From assembly GCA_017306715.1 (NCBI GenBank), contig JAFKHV010000008.1, positions 78,817-142,816 of the forward strand: a stretch of 64,000 bases of DNA. Direction: 5' to 3'. A program made the position numbers and the translations under genes. The notes under the pieces are model-generated. The model saw only the letters and a list, made by a program, of their open reading frames with translations, did no database searches and had not been told where the DNA came from. How positions within the stretch are numbered: position 1 is the first letter of the stretch; each line of letters starts with the position of its first letter. Shown here in pieces: positions 1 through 9,384 of the stretch. The stretch comes from Legionella sp. Lineage in GTDB: Bacteria; Pseudomonadota; Gammaproteobacteria; Legionellales; Legionellaceae.

Positions 1-72
1 ACGTGAATCCCCAATTCTGTTTTATCATGTATACTCTATCCCTAAAATGACATTCCCTTCATTGCTATTCTA

Positions 73-2274
73 TCATGACAGTTTATGACGTAAACGCAAC
101 GCATTGACAATCACTGACACGGAACTGAGTGCCATGGCAGTACCGGCTATAATCGGGTTAAGCAACAACCCTGTAAGTGGATAAAGAACGCCTGCCGCGA
201 CCGGCACGCCCAGTGCATTATAAAAAAAGGCAAAAAAGAGGTTTTGATGAATATTTTGTACCGTATGCACCGATAATTCGTAGGCTTCTAAAAGTTTGCT
301 TAAATCACCTGATAATAAGGTCATGCCAGCGCTTTCAATCGCCACATCACTACCGGTTCCCATCGCAATGCCAATGTCGGCTTTTGCCAGCGCAATGGCA
401 TCATTAACCCCGTCCCCCACCATGGCAACCACATGTCCTTTTTGTTGCAGCTTGCGAATTACGTTGCTCTTTTCATCGGGCAGCACCTCAGCAATGACTT
501 CTTGAATACCAACTTGTTGGGCTACCGCTTTAGCTGTCATGGCATTATCACCGGTGAGCATGATGACTTGAATGCCCTTTTTTATTAAGGAGGCGACCGC
601 ATGTTGGCTCGACTCTTTAATAGGGTCGGCTACCATAAAGACACCGGCTAATTGTTTATTGACCGTCATATAAATCACAGTAGCTCCCTCTTTTTGTGCT
701 GTTAATGCCGCATCAGGAATCTCATCACCAGGAACAGACAACCAATGGGCATTGCCAATGGCAATAATCGCATCATTGATTTTGGCTTGAGCGCCTTTAC
801 CTCTGACTGCAATAAAATCTGTGGCCTCTTCCAAATTAATTTGGCGTTTTAGCGCTTCATCACGTAAGGCTTTAGCCAGTGGATGTTCACTATGACGCTC
901 AAGGGATGCCGCAAGACGCAGCAGTTCATCTTCTTGCCAATTCATACTTGGGATAATTTGGGTTAACGCTGGATGGCCTTGAGTCAATGTTCCTGTTTTA
1001 TCCACAACAAGTGTGTCGACTTTTCGTAATAGCTCTAAAGAAGCTGCGTTTTTAATCAAGATACCACGTCGTGCGCCTTCACCAATCCCCACCATGATTG
1101 ACATAGGCGTTGCAAGCCCCAAAGCACAAGGGCAGGCAATAATCAGTACGGAAATAGCAGCAATTAGTCCATAACTTAAAGAAGGCTCAGGCCCTATTAA
1201 AAACCAGACGAGAAACGAAAGCCCTGCAATCCCTAAAACCAATGGCACAAACCAGGCTGAAACAGCATCAGCCAACCGTTGAATAGGAGCTTGAGTGCGT
1301 TGCGCTTCGCTGACTTGGGTAATAATACGAGCAAGTAACGTATCTTTGCCCACCTGGGCGGCTTTTATAATGAAGCTTCCTTGTTGATTGAGGGTCCCGC
1401 CAATGACGTGATTGCCTATTTCTTTTGCAACAGGCATAGGCTCACCGGTTAGCATGGACTCATCGACATCGCTTTGACCCTGAATCAACTCCCCATCAAC
1501 CGGGATTTTTTCGCCCGGACGCACTAGTAATCTGTCCCCTACGCGCACCTCATCAAGCGTAATATCCTCATCTTTATCATGATCATTTAATCGATGAGCG
1601 ACTGTAGGATTTAAATGAAGCAACGCGCGAATAGCATCTCCTGTGCGTTCTCGCGCCTTCAACTCCAATACTTGACCTAAAAGCACCAGAGTCGTAATGA
1701 CTGCTGCCGCTTCGAAATATACCGGAATCATCCCATTTTCTTGCAAATGAAGGGGAAACCATTGGGGGAAAATAACTACTACTAAACTATACCCCCAGGC
1801 AATTCCCGTACCTAAGGCAATTAGAGTAAACATATTCAATCGTTGTGATCGAAGCGATTGCCAACCTCTAACGAAGAATGGCCAGCCGCAACCCCAAACC
1901 ACCACGGTGGCAAGCATTGCTTGAAGCCATAAGGATAAAGGCACTGGAATCGATGCGCTCAACCAGCGTTCACCCATCGCTAAAATCACAATGGGAATAC
2001 TGGCGACAAATGCCACAATGAAGCGCCAAAACATGTCCTGATATTCAGGATTTTTTTGCTCTGTTAAACTCACTTGTTCAGGTTCAAGCGCCATGCCGCA
2101 AATGGGACAAGTTCCGGGTTTGTCTTGACGGATTTGCGGATGCATTGGGCAGGTATACATTGTAGTTCCTGTCTCTTTATCAACACTGGACGCAGGAGGG
2201 TTTTTATGTTGATGAGCGCAACAACTGTGCTCCTCTTTGGTGTGCTCAGTTTTGTGGTTATGTGTACTCATCAT
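73..2274 (-). CDS. copA: Copper-translocating P1B-type ATPase CopA
   Basis: This is an ATP-driven heavy-metal exporter of the inner membrane, most likely for Cu(I). The 733-residue protein opens with a His/Cys-rich tail, then a heavy-metal-binding domain (CPMHP...CPICGM) in place of the classic GMTCxxC domain. Membrane helices and the P1B hallmarks follow: TGE in the actuator domain, the intramembrane CPC metal site (IACPCALG), the phosphorylated DKTGT, the HP of SEHPLAKAL and the hinge MVGDGVND. It lies 5 bp after csoR on the same strand, with a GAGGTGA ribosome site inside the end of csoR, so the two are one operon. Copper rather than silver or zinc is inferred from CPC and from the regulator. 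Confidence 0.93.
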   Translation of the reverse strand: MMSTHNHKTEHTKEEHSCCAHQHKNPPASSVDKETGTTMYTCPMHPQIRQDKPGTCPICGMALEPEQVSLTEQKNPEYQDMFWRFIVAFVASIPIVILAMGERWLSASIPVPLSLWLQAMLATVVVWGCGWPFFVRGWQSLRSQRLNMFTLIALGTGIAWGYSLVVVIFPQWFPLHLQENGMIPVYFEAAAVITTLVLLGQVLELKARERTGDAIRALLHLNPTVAHRLNDHDKDEDITLDEVRVGDRLLVRPGEKIPVDGELIQGQSDVDESMLTGEPMPVAKEIGNHVIGGTLNQQGSFIIKAAQVGKDTLLARIITQVSEAQRTQAPIQRLADAVSAWFVPLVLGIAGLSFLVWFLIGPEPSLSYGLIAAISVLIIACPCALGLATPMSIMVGIGEGARRGILIKNAASLELLRKVDTLVVDKTGTLTQGHPALTQIIPSMNWQEDELLRLAASLERHSEHPLAKALRDEALKRQINLEEATDFIAVRGKGAQAKINDAIIAIGNAHWLSVPGDEIPDAALTAQKEGATVIYMTVNKQLAGVFMVADPIKESSQHAVASLIKKGIQVIMLTGDNAMTAKAVAQQVGIQEVIAEVLPDEKSNVIRKLQQKGHVVAMVGDGVNDAIALAKADIGIAMGTGSDVAIESAGMTLLSGDLSKLLEAYELSVHTVQNIHQNLFFAFFYNALGVPVAAGVLYPLTGLLLNPIIAGTAMALSSVSVIVNALRLRHKLS

Positions 2275-2279
2275 TCACC

Positions 2280-2555
2280 TCAATCGTATTTTTTAAGCAA
2301 GCCCATTATTTCATCCATTTTTTCCTGACGCGATTCCTGACTGCCATGGCAAGCAACCTCATTAAGACAATTTAAAACATGGCGCTCAAGCACGCCGAGC
2401 TCAATTGTTTTTACAGCATTTCGAACAGCACGCAATTGCGACAAAATATCCACACAATAACGCTGCTCTTCAATCATCCGCTTAATACCTTCAAGCTGAC
2501 CTATAGCTCGATTAAGTCGGGATAATTCACTATGATGTTCAGGAAGTTTGGGCAT
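2280..2555 (-). CDS. csoR: CsoR-family copper-sensing repressor
   Basis: A 91-residue all-helical repressor of the CsoR/RcnR/FrmR family (DUF156). Cys34, His59 and Cys63 reproduce the Cys-X24-His-X3-Cys Cu(I) site of CsoR (36/61/65 in the Mycobacterium protein, from memory), with the usual Arg-rich DNA-binding face. By family knowledge it represses in apo form and leaves DNA when Cu(I) binds. It is first in the operon with copA, and a 40-bp palindrome lies 11 bp upstream of its start. FrmR or RcnR function is less likely because of the Cys-His-Cys pattern and the neighbour. Confidence 0.9.
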   Translation of the reverse strand: MPKLPEHHSELSRLNRAIGQLEGIKRMIEEQRYCVDILSQLRAVRNAVKTIELGVLERHVLNCLNEVACHGSQESRQEKMDEIMGLLKKYD

Positions 2556-2566
2556 GACATGTTCTC

Positions 2567-2606
2567 CAACATACCCTTATAGGTATATACCTATAAGGGT
2601 ATGTTG
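2567..2606. promoter_or_regulatory. 40-bp perfect palindrome, probable CsoR operator
   Basis: A perfect 40-bp palindrome just upstream of csoR. Each half contains an ATACC...GGTAT-type dyad (ATACCCTTATAGGTAT on the left and its mirror on the right), so it can also be read as two tandem CsoR sites. The position covers the expected csoR-copA promoter. Binding by CsoR is inferred from position and from the C-tract/G-tract style of known CsoR operators. Confidence 0.75.
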
Positions 2607-2687
2607 TCAATCAACCCATTAAAACTCAATGAGATACATTTCTAAAAAGATGACAACTAAGGATTGATAATCGTAAATATTCTAATG

Positions 2688-3539
2688 TTAGTTTTTGGAG
2701 TGATTAGCGGCAGATAACGCATGGCTGTACAGACAAACAGAATTTTTGCTCTTCTTTTGCTTCGCCGCATAACAGGCAATATCGGCTTTTTTTATGACTT
2801 CATTGATGGAAGACGAGTGCTTATTCAACACTGCAATACCTATAGAACAACCAGTCAATTGCACGTTATCTTGGCTCAATTGCCTGGCTCTTCGGACAAT
2901 ATCCGAAGCAATTTTTTGAGCATCCTCAATCGCAATATGCTCCATTAGTACAATAAATTCATCCCCACCATAGCGGCAGACTAAATCTTCTTTTCGTAAA
3001 CGCCGTTTTAGGAGTTGAGTGAATTGCTGTAATGCTTTATCCCCTATGTCATGACCATGATTATCATTAATAGCTTTAAAACCATCCATATCAATAAAGA
3101 GTATCACCAACATCCCCTCATCCAGTTTAATTTTCTGAAAACGGTGATTCAAAACCTCTAATAAATAATCTCGAGTTAAACACTCAGTCAAACTATCGAG
3201 TGTACTGCGCTGTTTTAATAATTCATACCGCAGGGTGATGTCATCCATTAACTCCATTTTATTCATGGTGTTCGTCATTAAATTGCAGGATAAATACACA
3301 TAAACGCCTCCAAGAAGAAAGAGTGTGGCATACCAATAATTAAGACAATGGGGATCGTAATAAATGCCATAGACGATACAGCCGGCATAACTTAAAATAA
3401 AAAAAGCAATAAGTAACAGATAAGAAATCCATTGCACACGATAATAAAGGGTTTGTCGCAGTAATCTAAAAATTAAAAATGCGCCTGAACCAAGAAACCC
3501 AATGCCTAAAATAATCATACTGACCGGTATCAATAGCAT
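2688..3539 (-). CDS. Membrane-anchored GGDEF diguanylate cyclase
   Basis: A 283-residue protein with about three hydrophobic segments in the first 90 residues, a short linker helix and a C-terminal GGDEF domain. The active-site GGDEF is intact (residues 191-195), with the DxDGFKAINDxxGHxxGD substrate region before it. An RxxD inhibitory site (R182-D185) sits exactly five residues before GG, so product inhibition by c-di-GMP is expected. It should make c-di-GMP from two GTP at the inner membrane. No EAL domain and no recognisable sensor domain are visible. It is transcribed alone, away from the operator side of csoR. Confidence 0.88.
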   Translation of the reverse strand: MLLIPVSMIILGIGFLGSGAFLIFRLLRQTLYYRVQWISYLLLIAFFILSYAGCIVYGIYYDPHCLNYWYATLFLLGGVYVYLSCNLMTNTMNKMELMDDITLRYELLKQRSTLDSLTECLTRDYLLEVLNHRFQKIKLDEGMLVILFIDMDGFKAINDNHGHDIGDKALQQFTQLLKRRLRKEDLVCRYGGDEFIVLMEHIAIEDAQKIASDIVRRARQLSQDNVQLTGCSIGIAVLNKHSSSINEVIKKADIACYAAKQKKSKNSVCLYSHALSAANHSKN

Positions 3540-3697
3540 CTTATCAACTTAAATGTTTCTCTACTGAAAGCATAGTAGTAAGTCCTTATTTTTGCATTGC
3601 TCTTCAAATGAGGGGATGCATTGAGCCAAGAATGGGTGCTTATTAACTAAACCATTGACTCAGTCACAGGCCATAGATATTCTTAAATTATTCATTC

Positions 3698-3957
3698 CAC
3701 CAGTTGTCTATCGTACACAGTGACGAAGCATTGAAAAATTACCTGACTCATGAGATGTTAAAAGAATTGTTAACCTTAATGACTCAGGAACTTCCCATTT
3801 GATTTGGAATGCATGAAAAAAGCCTTGAGGCTTTTGATTATCCACTGATTGAAAAACAGCTCAGGATTATTTGATGTACTTTTATAATCAGGAAGTAAGT
3901 ACTATAGAAGAAACCATCACCTATATTGAGGGCTGGCTGCAAAGGGATACACCATGA
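3698..3957 (+). pseudogene. Decayed gene upstream of a small protein gene
   Basis: This stretch reads like broken coding sequence. One frame gives about 30 coherent residues ending KELLTLMTQELPI before a stop. The same frame resumes (HEKSLEAFDYPLIEKQLRI) and then stops. A shifted frame continues from an ATG at 3874 (YFYNQEVSTIEETITYIEG) to a TGA that overlaps the ATG of the next gene. At least one stop and one frameshift separate the pieces. An AAAAGCC-TTGA-GGCTTTT hairpin at 3818-3835 lies inside. The family is not recognised. Confidence 0.4.
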
Positions 3958-4244
3958 ATAAAAAATTGTTTTATACACTGGAGCGCGAGTGTTTAATTTA
4001 TTTATCCAGAAAAGAGGTGACCCAAGAACTGCTTCGCCCGCTAATTAACGAATTTCTTTCCACACAACCAGAGCATCTACTGTTAATCCTGGCCAAAGAA
4101 GAGCAAACGACTGATGCAGTCAGTGATGTAATCGCCCATCAATTCACCGATGCCCATGATATTTTAATTCATCGAGTGATACACCACCTTAACGACCTGC
4201 TTTATGAAACCATCAAGCCTTATTATTTCCAGAATAAATGCTAA
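3954..4244 (+). CDS. Hypothetical protein, 96 residues
   Basis: Not recognised. It is a soluble, mostly helical, acidic-to-neutral small protein without signal peptide or membrane segment. Its ATG overlaps the TGA of the preceding decayed reading frame (ATGA), which suggests it was once the translationally coupled second gene of a pair. It is the only intact plus-strand gene in this stretch and converges with the CsrA-like gene. A short TCCTGAT...ATCAGGA hairpin between them (about 4250-4275) may end transcription from either side. Confidence 0.55.
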   Translation: MNKKLFYTLERECLIYLSRKEVTQELLRPLINEFLSTQPEHLLLILAKEEQTTDAVSDVIAHQFTDAHDILIHRVIHHLNDLLYETIKPYYFQNKC

Positions 4245-4290
4245 TAAAAATCCACTCATCTCCTGATAACAAAAGCCATCAGGAATCAGT

Positions 4291-4494
4291 TTATGTCTTC
4301 CCCTTCTCTTTCTTTAATTGTTCCTGTTTTCTTAAATAAATTTCCTGCCTGTTAATGCTCACCTGTTTAGGCGCATCAATTCCCAATTTAAAATTTCCAG
4401 GTTCATGAGTTTTAAAAGGGGTAATCACCACCTTTTGATTGTTCTCTAACGTAATAATTAACTCAGATTCAAAAGCTACTGTTCTTATTTCCAT
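4291..4494 (-). CDS. Divergent CsrA-family RNA-binding protein
   Basis: A 67-residue CsrA/RsmA-like protein. The second half matches CsrA well (KLGIDAPKQVSINRQEIYLR), including the Arg (R49) of the C-terminal RNA-binding edge. The N-terminus lacks the canonical LILTRRxGE strand and starts EIRTVAFESELIITL, so the first RNA-contact strand is changed. CsrA homodimers bind GGA hairpins near ribosome sites. With an altered strand 1 it may bind other RNAs or modify a partner. It may be co-transcribed with the coiled-coil gene upstream on the same strand, 46 bp away. A second, canonical CsrA lies at 18432. Confidence 0.75.
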   Translation of the reverse strand: MEIRTVAFESELIITLENNQKVVITPFKTHEPGNFKLGIDAPKQVSINRQEIYLRKQEQLKKEKGKT

Positions 4495-4540
4495 ATTGGT
4501 TTACTCGTTTTAGTTCAAAATAATTGCAAAAAAACACCGG

Positions 4541-5755
4541 TTATACTACAGCAACCATCTGTGTCCTATGGGTAGAAGCAGGAAAAAATGGAGGTTCTTT
4601 TTTAATTGCATAAAACCCATTAAGGCTTGGCTTAACCTCATTACTGAACTCCTGCACCTCATTGGATTGTTCTGCATCCAGTTGCTCCAGACGAATAATC
4701 TGTTGTTCCTGCCTGTCTAACAATGTGCGATACCTTTGATTGCTTTGTTCTAATTGTTTCGTAACCACTGCGAGTTTGCGTTCGGCCTCACATATTCGTT
4801 CCGCAACTTGATCAAAACTTTTTTCTTTATTGGTAAGAAACTCATTGAGTCTTAATTGAAATGAAGTTCTTTGTTCTTCATCTGCAATGACCGTTTTTGA
4901 TAAGGCCTCCACGGTACTTCTCAGAACGAGGGTAATCGATTGTGCCTGGTCAACCTCTTTACCCATTTTTAGTTTAATGTCTTCAAGTTCTTTAATTTTA
5001 TCAGATAGCTGATTCTGATTGTCTTTATACGCCAGAACAACCTGCTCTAATTCCTTTTGAGTGTTTTCTAAAACTTGAGACTGTTCCTCAATAGAGCCTT
5101 TAAGCGTTTTGGCAGTCAATTCGAGTTCAATCTGAGTTGCACGCAGTGCCTTTTCGGTATCATTCAATTCACTGATTTGTGACTTTAATGTCTTAATTTG
5201 CTCACAAAATTGTTGAACACTCTCGGTTAGACGTTCATTTTCTTTCTGAAATGCATCAATTTCAATGGCCAGTTGTTCGCGCAAGAGGTCTAAAGTTGAA
5301 ATAACGGTATCCAGCAGCTCAACAAGACTTGAAATTCCTGCATTTAATTGTTCGCTATTGTCTGTATTTTGACTCTGATGATTATCCAAAAGGAAACTGC
5401 TTGCTGTATAAACAATTGCTGTAACAATACTGAGCGTAATAAGGGCTGCAAGATTTGCCATGAGCCCAGTCAACAAAAGAGGTACGGTAAGCACTGCACC
5501 TGCGGTAATTTTTTGCCATAAAGGGATTTTATTCCACAAATTGGCAGCCCTCGATAATAGACTTGGATTTTGGTTCATCGCTTGAATCAATTGATTCAGA
5601 TCTACCTTGATTTTCTGTATTTTATTTTGAGTCGTTACAATCTTCTCAAAACGTTCTTTATCTTTTTTTGTTTTCTGAGCGCGAGTGTCCTGCTCCATGT
5701 CTTCTGATTGATGGATATCAGAAGCCAACTCAAGTTCCACTTTTTGATACGACAT
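4541..5755 (-). CDS. Membrane-anchored coiled-coil protein
   Basis: A 404-residue protein of no family I can name. Residues about 1-60 are charged, about 70-120 hold two hydrophobic segments (ITAGAVLTVPLLLTGLMA and LAALITLSIVTAIVYTA), and about 140-370 form a long heptad-rich coiled coil with many Glu, Gln and Lys. The tail is short and proline-bearing. It resembles the general plan of methyl-accepting or tethering proteins but shows no HAMP or signalling hairpin. It sits upstream of and on the same strand as the divergent CsrA gene. An effector or structural role is possible but not supported. Confidence 0.7.
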   Translation of the reverse strand: MSYQKVELELASDIHQSEDMEQDTRAQKTKKDKERFEKIVTTQNKIQKIKVDLNQLIQAMNQNPSLLSRAANLWNKIPLWQKITAGAVLTVPLLLTGLMANLAALITLSIVTAIVYTASSFLLDNHQSQNTDNSEQLNAGISSLVELLDTVISTLDLLREQLAIEIDAFQKENERLTESVQQFCEQIKTLKSQISELNDTEKALRATQIELELTAKTLKGSIEEQSQVLENTQKELEQVVLAYKDNQNQLSDKIKELEDIKLKMGKEVDQAQSITLVLRSTVEALSKTVIADEEQRTSFQLRLNEFLTNKEKSFDQVAERICEAERKLAVVTKQLEQSNQRYRTLLDRQEQQIIRLEQLDAEQSNEVQEFSNEVKPSLNGFYAIKKEPPFFPASTHRTQMVAVV

Positions 5756-6162
5756 GATTCTTCCTTACAACGAATGGGTCATCCATTTTTTTTAAATCGA
5801 AATGGTGTCACCTGATTATCAGAGTAAGATTACGATAAGCAGGGTAACGGATAACCTCTTAATTATTGAGTTAATTACCAGTACCTTTTTTACGTATTGG
5901 ATTGAGGTGTATCTGCGGTTTTTGAAGCAGCGTATAAAAACCGTGAAAATAAGGTCTTAAGGTTGCTTATTGAGGGGGAAAATTGATTTTTAATATTCAG
6001 AATGTTACTCATTACCACGTTTCCTTAATTTGGTTTGAAACAACAATCAACCGAGTGCTTTTCCTTCGAACGGTTAAATCTTGGTCATTCTATCGAATAA
6101 ATTGTGTTCAGTCATTCTTTTTTTAGTGACCCACTTTTATTGATGATATTACAGGCTTTAGG
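5756..6162. other. Gene-free stretch
   Basis: About 400 bp between two minus-strand genes. No convincing reading frame is seen. It must hold the promoter of the coiled-coil gene and the 3' end of the 437-residue gene, but no clear operator or terminator was recognised. Confidence 0.5.
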
Positions 6163-7476
6163 TTATCTAAATGGATGTTTTTTTGGATCCCACCAACCAC
6201 CAAGCGGTTCGTTTTCATCAAAATACTCATGCACTTTTTTAAAGGAATATTGAGACAATTGTTCATATTCTGATTGGGGTAACAACATATAGTCTTCTTC
6301 ATCATCAATAATAGAGTTCAGCATCACTCCGACCAGGTGGCATCCATGCCATTTTGCACGGGTAGTTCGATTTTTTCTTTTGGTGTTTTTATGACACCGT
6401 GCGGCAAAGGACTTCACTTCATCGTTCAAGAAGGCATCAAGGTAATGGAAGGTTTTGTAAGCCAGCTGAACATGGTTTGGGTGACCTGCAAACACGGTAG
6501 GTTGTCTATTTCCTGCGGTAATGGAGGCCGTGGTACAGCCAAAGATGTATCCTAAAAGAAAAATCAGTTCATCCTCGTAATCATCCATGGTGAGATTACC
6601 TACGTTAAACCCCTTACTGATCTCAAAGAGTTCAGGATTAAACTTTTGAGAAAAGAGTTTTTGATTTAAGAGTTCATGACGGATTGAAAGCAGATGTGGT
6701 CCAATCTGGTGGCAATTGTCTTCGGTTAGGTAATAATTAATCGTTTTATTAAAGGTGTCCAGTAATTTTTCGTCTGGTTTTTTAATAGTAAGACGCTCAA
6801 TATATTTGCGGTATTTTTTATAGGACTCATTGGTTCTAAAATCATAGCCCTCGGGTTTACGTGGCCATTCGCGTACTTCTTCAAAATCAAAGAAATCAAA
6901 CTCAGTGTCTGACTCTTCCTCGTCTGATGACTTATCAAGTTCATCACCAAACAAGGAAATGACATTGGTGTTGCCAAGAGCTACTGATGTTATCACTGGG
7001 ATTGACAAACCAGTTGGTTTTGGATTGATGTTACTAGGTTTTAATGTGTCCGTGTTTATCGATGGTCTAATTGATTCAGTATTTTTGTCTCGCAGTACGG
7101 TACAGCCATCCACTATCGCCTGTGAGAGACTGATATTTTTTTGATGTGCGATTTCTTTTAATGCGTTATAAGCTTCATCACTGATGGTGATAGTACGCAG
7201 AGTTTTCTCGACCAGATATTTTTTTTGATTCAGAGCACGATAACAGCGACTAAAAGCTTGAGGATCTACGAATTCATCAAGCCATAATTGAAACAAGCGG
7301 ACTGTTTCTTCATCATGTGCTGTGTTTTTGAGTTCAGCAAAGGCTTGGATTGCTTTTATTTTCACCAAATTGTTCGTCTCTTCAGTCATAAATCGATTAT
7401 TTTGAATGGCACGTTCAAAATAGTGATAACAAGATACATAGTCATCCAGGGATACTTTGCGCTTTTTATTGGCCAT
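6163..7476 (-). CDS. Hypothetical protein with RHH-like segment, 437 residues
   Basis: Not recognised as a whole. Residues about 90-125 (RTITISDEAYNALKEIAHQK then NISLSQAIVDG) look like a ribbon-helix-helix DNA-binding unit: a short beta strand, then two helices with a turn. The middle is acidic (EEESDTEFDFFDFEEV) and the C-terminal 200 residues are helical and without known motifs. A role in regulation, partition or replication is an inference from the RHH-like segment and from its position beside the origin. The only other gene that reads like a replication control gene here is repA. Confidence 0.65.
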   Translation of the reverse strand: MANKKRKVSLDDYVSCYHYFERAIQNNRFMTEETNNLVKIKAIQAFAELKNTAHDEETVRLFQLWLDEFVDPQAFSRCYRALNQKKYLVEKTLRTITISDEAYNALKEIAHQKNISLSQAIVDGCTVLRDKNTESIRPSINTDTLKPSNINPKPTGLSIPVITSVALGNTNVISLFGDELDKSSDEEESDTEFDFFDFEEVREWPRKPEGYDFRTNESYKKYRKYIERLTIKKPDEKLLDTFNKTINYYLTEDNCHQIGPHLLSIRHELLNQKLFSQKFNPELFEISKGFNVGNLTMDDYEDELIFLLGYIFGCTTASITAGNRQPTVFAGHPNHVQLAYKTFHYLDAFLNDEVKSFAARCHKNTKRKNRTTRAKWHGCHLVGVMLNSIIDDEEDYMLLPQSEYEQLSQYSFKKVHEYFDENEPLGGWWDPKKHPFR

Positions 7477-7810
7477 AGTTTATAAAGCTCTATAGTAATT
7501 ATTGAAGGCAGTTTATTGATAACCATTGAATTTATCAATAGTTGATACATTAGATATGTTTAATTTGGGTTTTACACCTGTTTGTATTTACCATCTGTTG
7601 ATAAATTTCTTTTATCAATTAGCTCCCCGGCCGTGATCTTGGTAAAAAAGGGTTATGTTTAACTTTTAATCTTAACAAGAGCGTTCTAATGAATTAGTTA
7701 ATTACTATTTCATTTTACTATTGCTCTCATTGAGTACACTTTCGCCTTGTTCTTAAGTCCTTATAGTTATTGCCTTAATTCAATCTATTCACATGGTTAT
7801 CCCCTAAAAG

Positions 7811-7819
7811 TGTGGATAA
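7811..7819 (-). promoter_or_regulatory. DnaA box
   Basis: TGTGGATAA, the reverse complement of the consensus DnaA box TTATCCACA, lies in the gene-free stretch next to repA. Confidence 0.6.
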
Positions 7820-7932
7820 GAATATGTTCATATTTTGCCCACCTGCCTTTGATTTTGGAGCTTAGGAGCATTTAATAGTTATGAGCGAAGCGAATTCATT
7901 TAAAGCAGGTTAAAAGAAAGATTTAGATTTGT

Positions 7933-8087
7933 GCCTCGTCATTCATCGCTCAGTCGCAAAAATAAAAATAACGGAGTATTTTATTAAGAACAATGAGGAA
8001 CGGAGCGCGCGAAGCGCGTGAGTAGTCATTGTTCTTAATAAAATGCGGAGTTATCTTTTATTGCGATTGAGTGATGGGTGATGAGGC
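7933..8087. repeat. Large imperfect inverted repeat, about 62-bp arms
   Basis: The left arm (7933-7995) and right arm (8027-8087) are near-perfect reverse complements: both contain TTTTATTAAGAACAATG and its mirror, and end at GCCTC / GAGGC. The 31-bp centre carries its own small dyad (GCGCGCGAAGCGCG). It would extrude as a long cruciform or hairpin. It may be a replication-origin structure, a single-strand origin or a palindromic mobile repeat; the sequence alone does not decide. Confidence 0.8.
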
Positions 8088-8206
8088 AATCGATCTTTAA
8101 TTATTGCTTTGTTTGTTTTTTTATTTGATTATTGGCCATAGGCCAATTCCTTTTAATAAAAAATAAGTTTAAATGATTGATGAGCGTAGCGAATTCCTTA
8201 TTATTA

Positions 8207-8235
8207 ATTATCCACAGTAATGTTCTGTGGATAAT
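8207..8235. promoter_or_regulatory. Inverted pair of DnaA boxes
   Basis: Two perfect consensus DnaA boxes face each other (TTATCCACA at 8208-8216, TGTGGATAA at 8226-8234) inside an 11-bp-arm inverted repeat with a 7-bp spacer. This is strong support for an origin here. Confidence 0.7.
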
Positions 8236-8511
8236 ATTCAAGAAGTTTTAAATGGGACTATAAGTAAGAGCGGACACTTAAAAGCTATTCTATAAGACAC
8301 TTAAATGTCATTGTGACAAAAAAGATACAGCGGATTTTATTAAAAATGGTGGTTTATTCCATATAACTCACATGTTTTTCAGGTAATAAACGCTCTTTTC
8401 CACTCTAATTATAGATAATGATAAAAATCAGGGGTTGTGAGGCATTTTAATGGTGCTGGGGGTATAGAGGGGCATCTCTGATAAACAAAGGTAAAGATAG
8501 GTTACGGCGCC

Positions 8512-9354
8512 CTATTCCTGCAATTTGTGGCGGCGTAGAAGGGATTCTCTTCGTCTGCGTTCTTTTTCAAGCAACCGCTCTTCTGCTTTCTGCTCACTCT
8601 TAAGCATGTCTTTCATCACATCAATATGAGTTTTAGCATTCCCTTGAGGAGCTATAAAATCAAGAATATTACGCGCGGCAGCCTGAGACTCCTGAGCATT
8701 GGCAATAAAGGTGCTTCGCTTCTTATTAAGCCGTTTACGCGCCAGAGCGCGCTGTGCAGACAGTGCCTGAAGATTAATGTTGCATGCCTTAAAAAAAGCG
8801 GGTGTTAGGCATTTTACTGCAGCAAGACCAATAAAGCGCTCTTTGCCTTCCTCTAGTTTGACATCAAAACGCTCGATCATTTTTAAATAGCCTGCACGCA
8901 CCAGTAATTTAATAGCGCGTTGTGCGCGCTTTAAACCAATTCCGGCCTTATCAGCAAGAAATTCGATGGTAAGGGAGCGAAATCCTTCACTTGCATGAGG
9001 TACACCCACTCTAAGGCTTGCCAGTTCCGTGTAATGTAATAAGACCTGAGCAATACTTGCCAGAGCTTCACGTGCCTCCGAGCGCTGCTGGCGTGTTGAA
9101 TTGCGGCGCATACGGATTTCTTTAAAATAGGCTGTGGGTAGCCCATAGTAACGCCGCCAGGCATCAATTGCCCAGGTAATTATTTTGGGGCGTTCCTTAT
9201 GTTCCTGTGGCTTTTGAAAAAAACGCGGGGACTCAGGATCATGGCCGCACCAGTTACCCTGACGCACCACCCCTGCCCTTCTAGAGCTGTAGCTTGTGTC
9301 TGTTGATTTCTTTATGAAATCAATGCAATCCATCACTGACGCACTTTCTTGCAT
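8512..9354 (-). CDS. repA: Plasmid replication initiator, RepA (IncFII-like)
   Basis: A 280-residue basic protein. The stretch WAIDAWRRYYGLPTAYFKE, followed by RRNSTRQQRSEAREAL and a winged-helix-like segment (LADKAGIGLKRAQRAIKLLV, then a wing), fits RepA proteins of IncFII/IncL-M type plasmids as I remember them. The C-terminus is very Lys/Arg/Glu-rich. It initiates replication at oriV, which lies downstream as in IncFII plasmids where RepA acts in cis. An AAGGAT ribosome site precedes the ATG. The leader upstream carries a likely counter-transcribed RNA. I recognised the family by motif resemblance only. Confidence 0.75.
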   Translation of the reverse strand: MQESASVMDCIDFIKKSTDTSYSSRRAGVVRQGNWCGHDPESPRFFQKPQEHKERPKIITWAIDAWRRYYGLPTAYFKEIRMRRNSTRQQRSEAREALASIAQVLLHYTELASLRVGVPHASEGFRSLTIEFLADKAGIGLKRAQRAIKLLVRAGYLKMIERFDVKLEEGKERFIGLAAVKCLTPAFFKACNINLQALSAQRALARKRLNKKRSTFIANAQESQAAARNILDFIAPQGNAKTHIDVMKDMLKSEQKAEERLLEKERRRRESLLRRHKLQE

Positions 9355-9384
9355 GCGTGTAATATCCTTAGCGGTAGCTAATTA

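Larger units (their letters stand above)
7477..8511. other. Probable replication origin region (oriV)
   Basis: About 1 kb without genes, AT-rich, directly downstream of repA, the place where IncFII-type origins lie. It holds three consensus DnaA boxes (7811-7819, 8208-8216, 8226-8234), a 155-bp imperfect inverted repeat (7933-8087), and two copies of TGAGCG(A/T)AGCGAATTC (from 7882 and 8180). The role as oriV is inferred from these features together. Confidence 0.6.
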
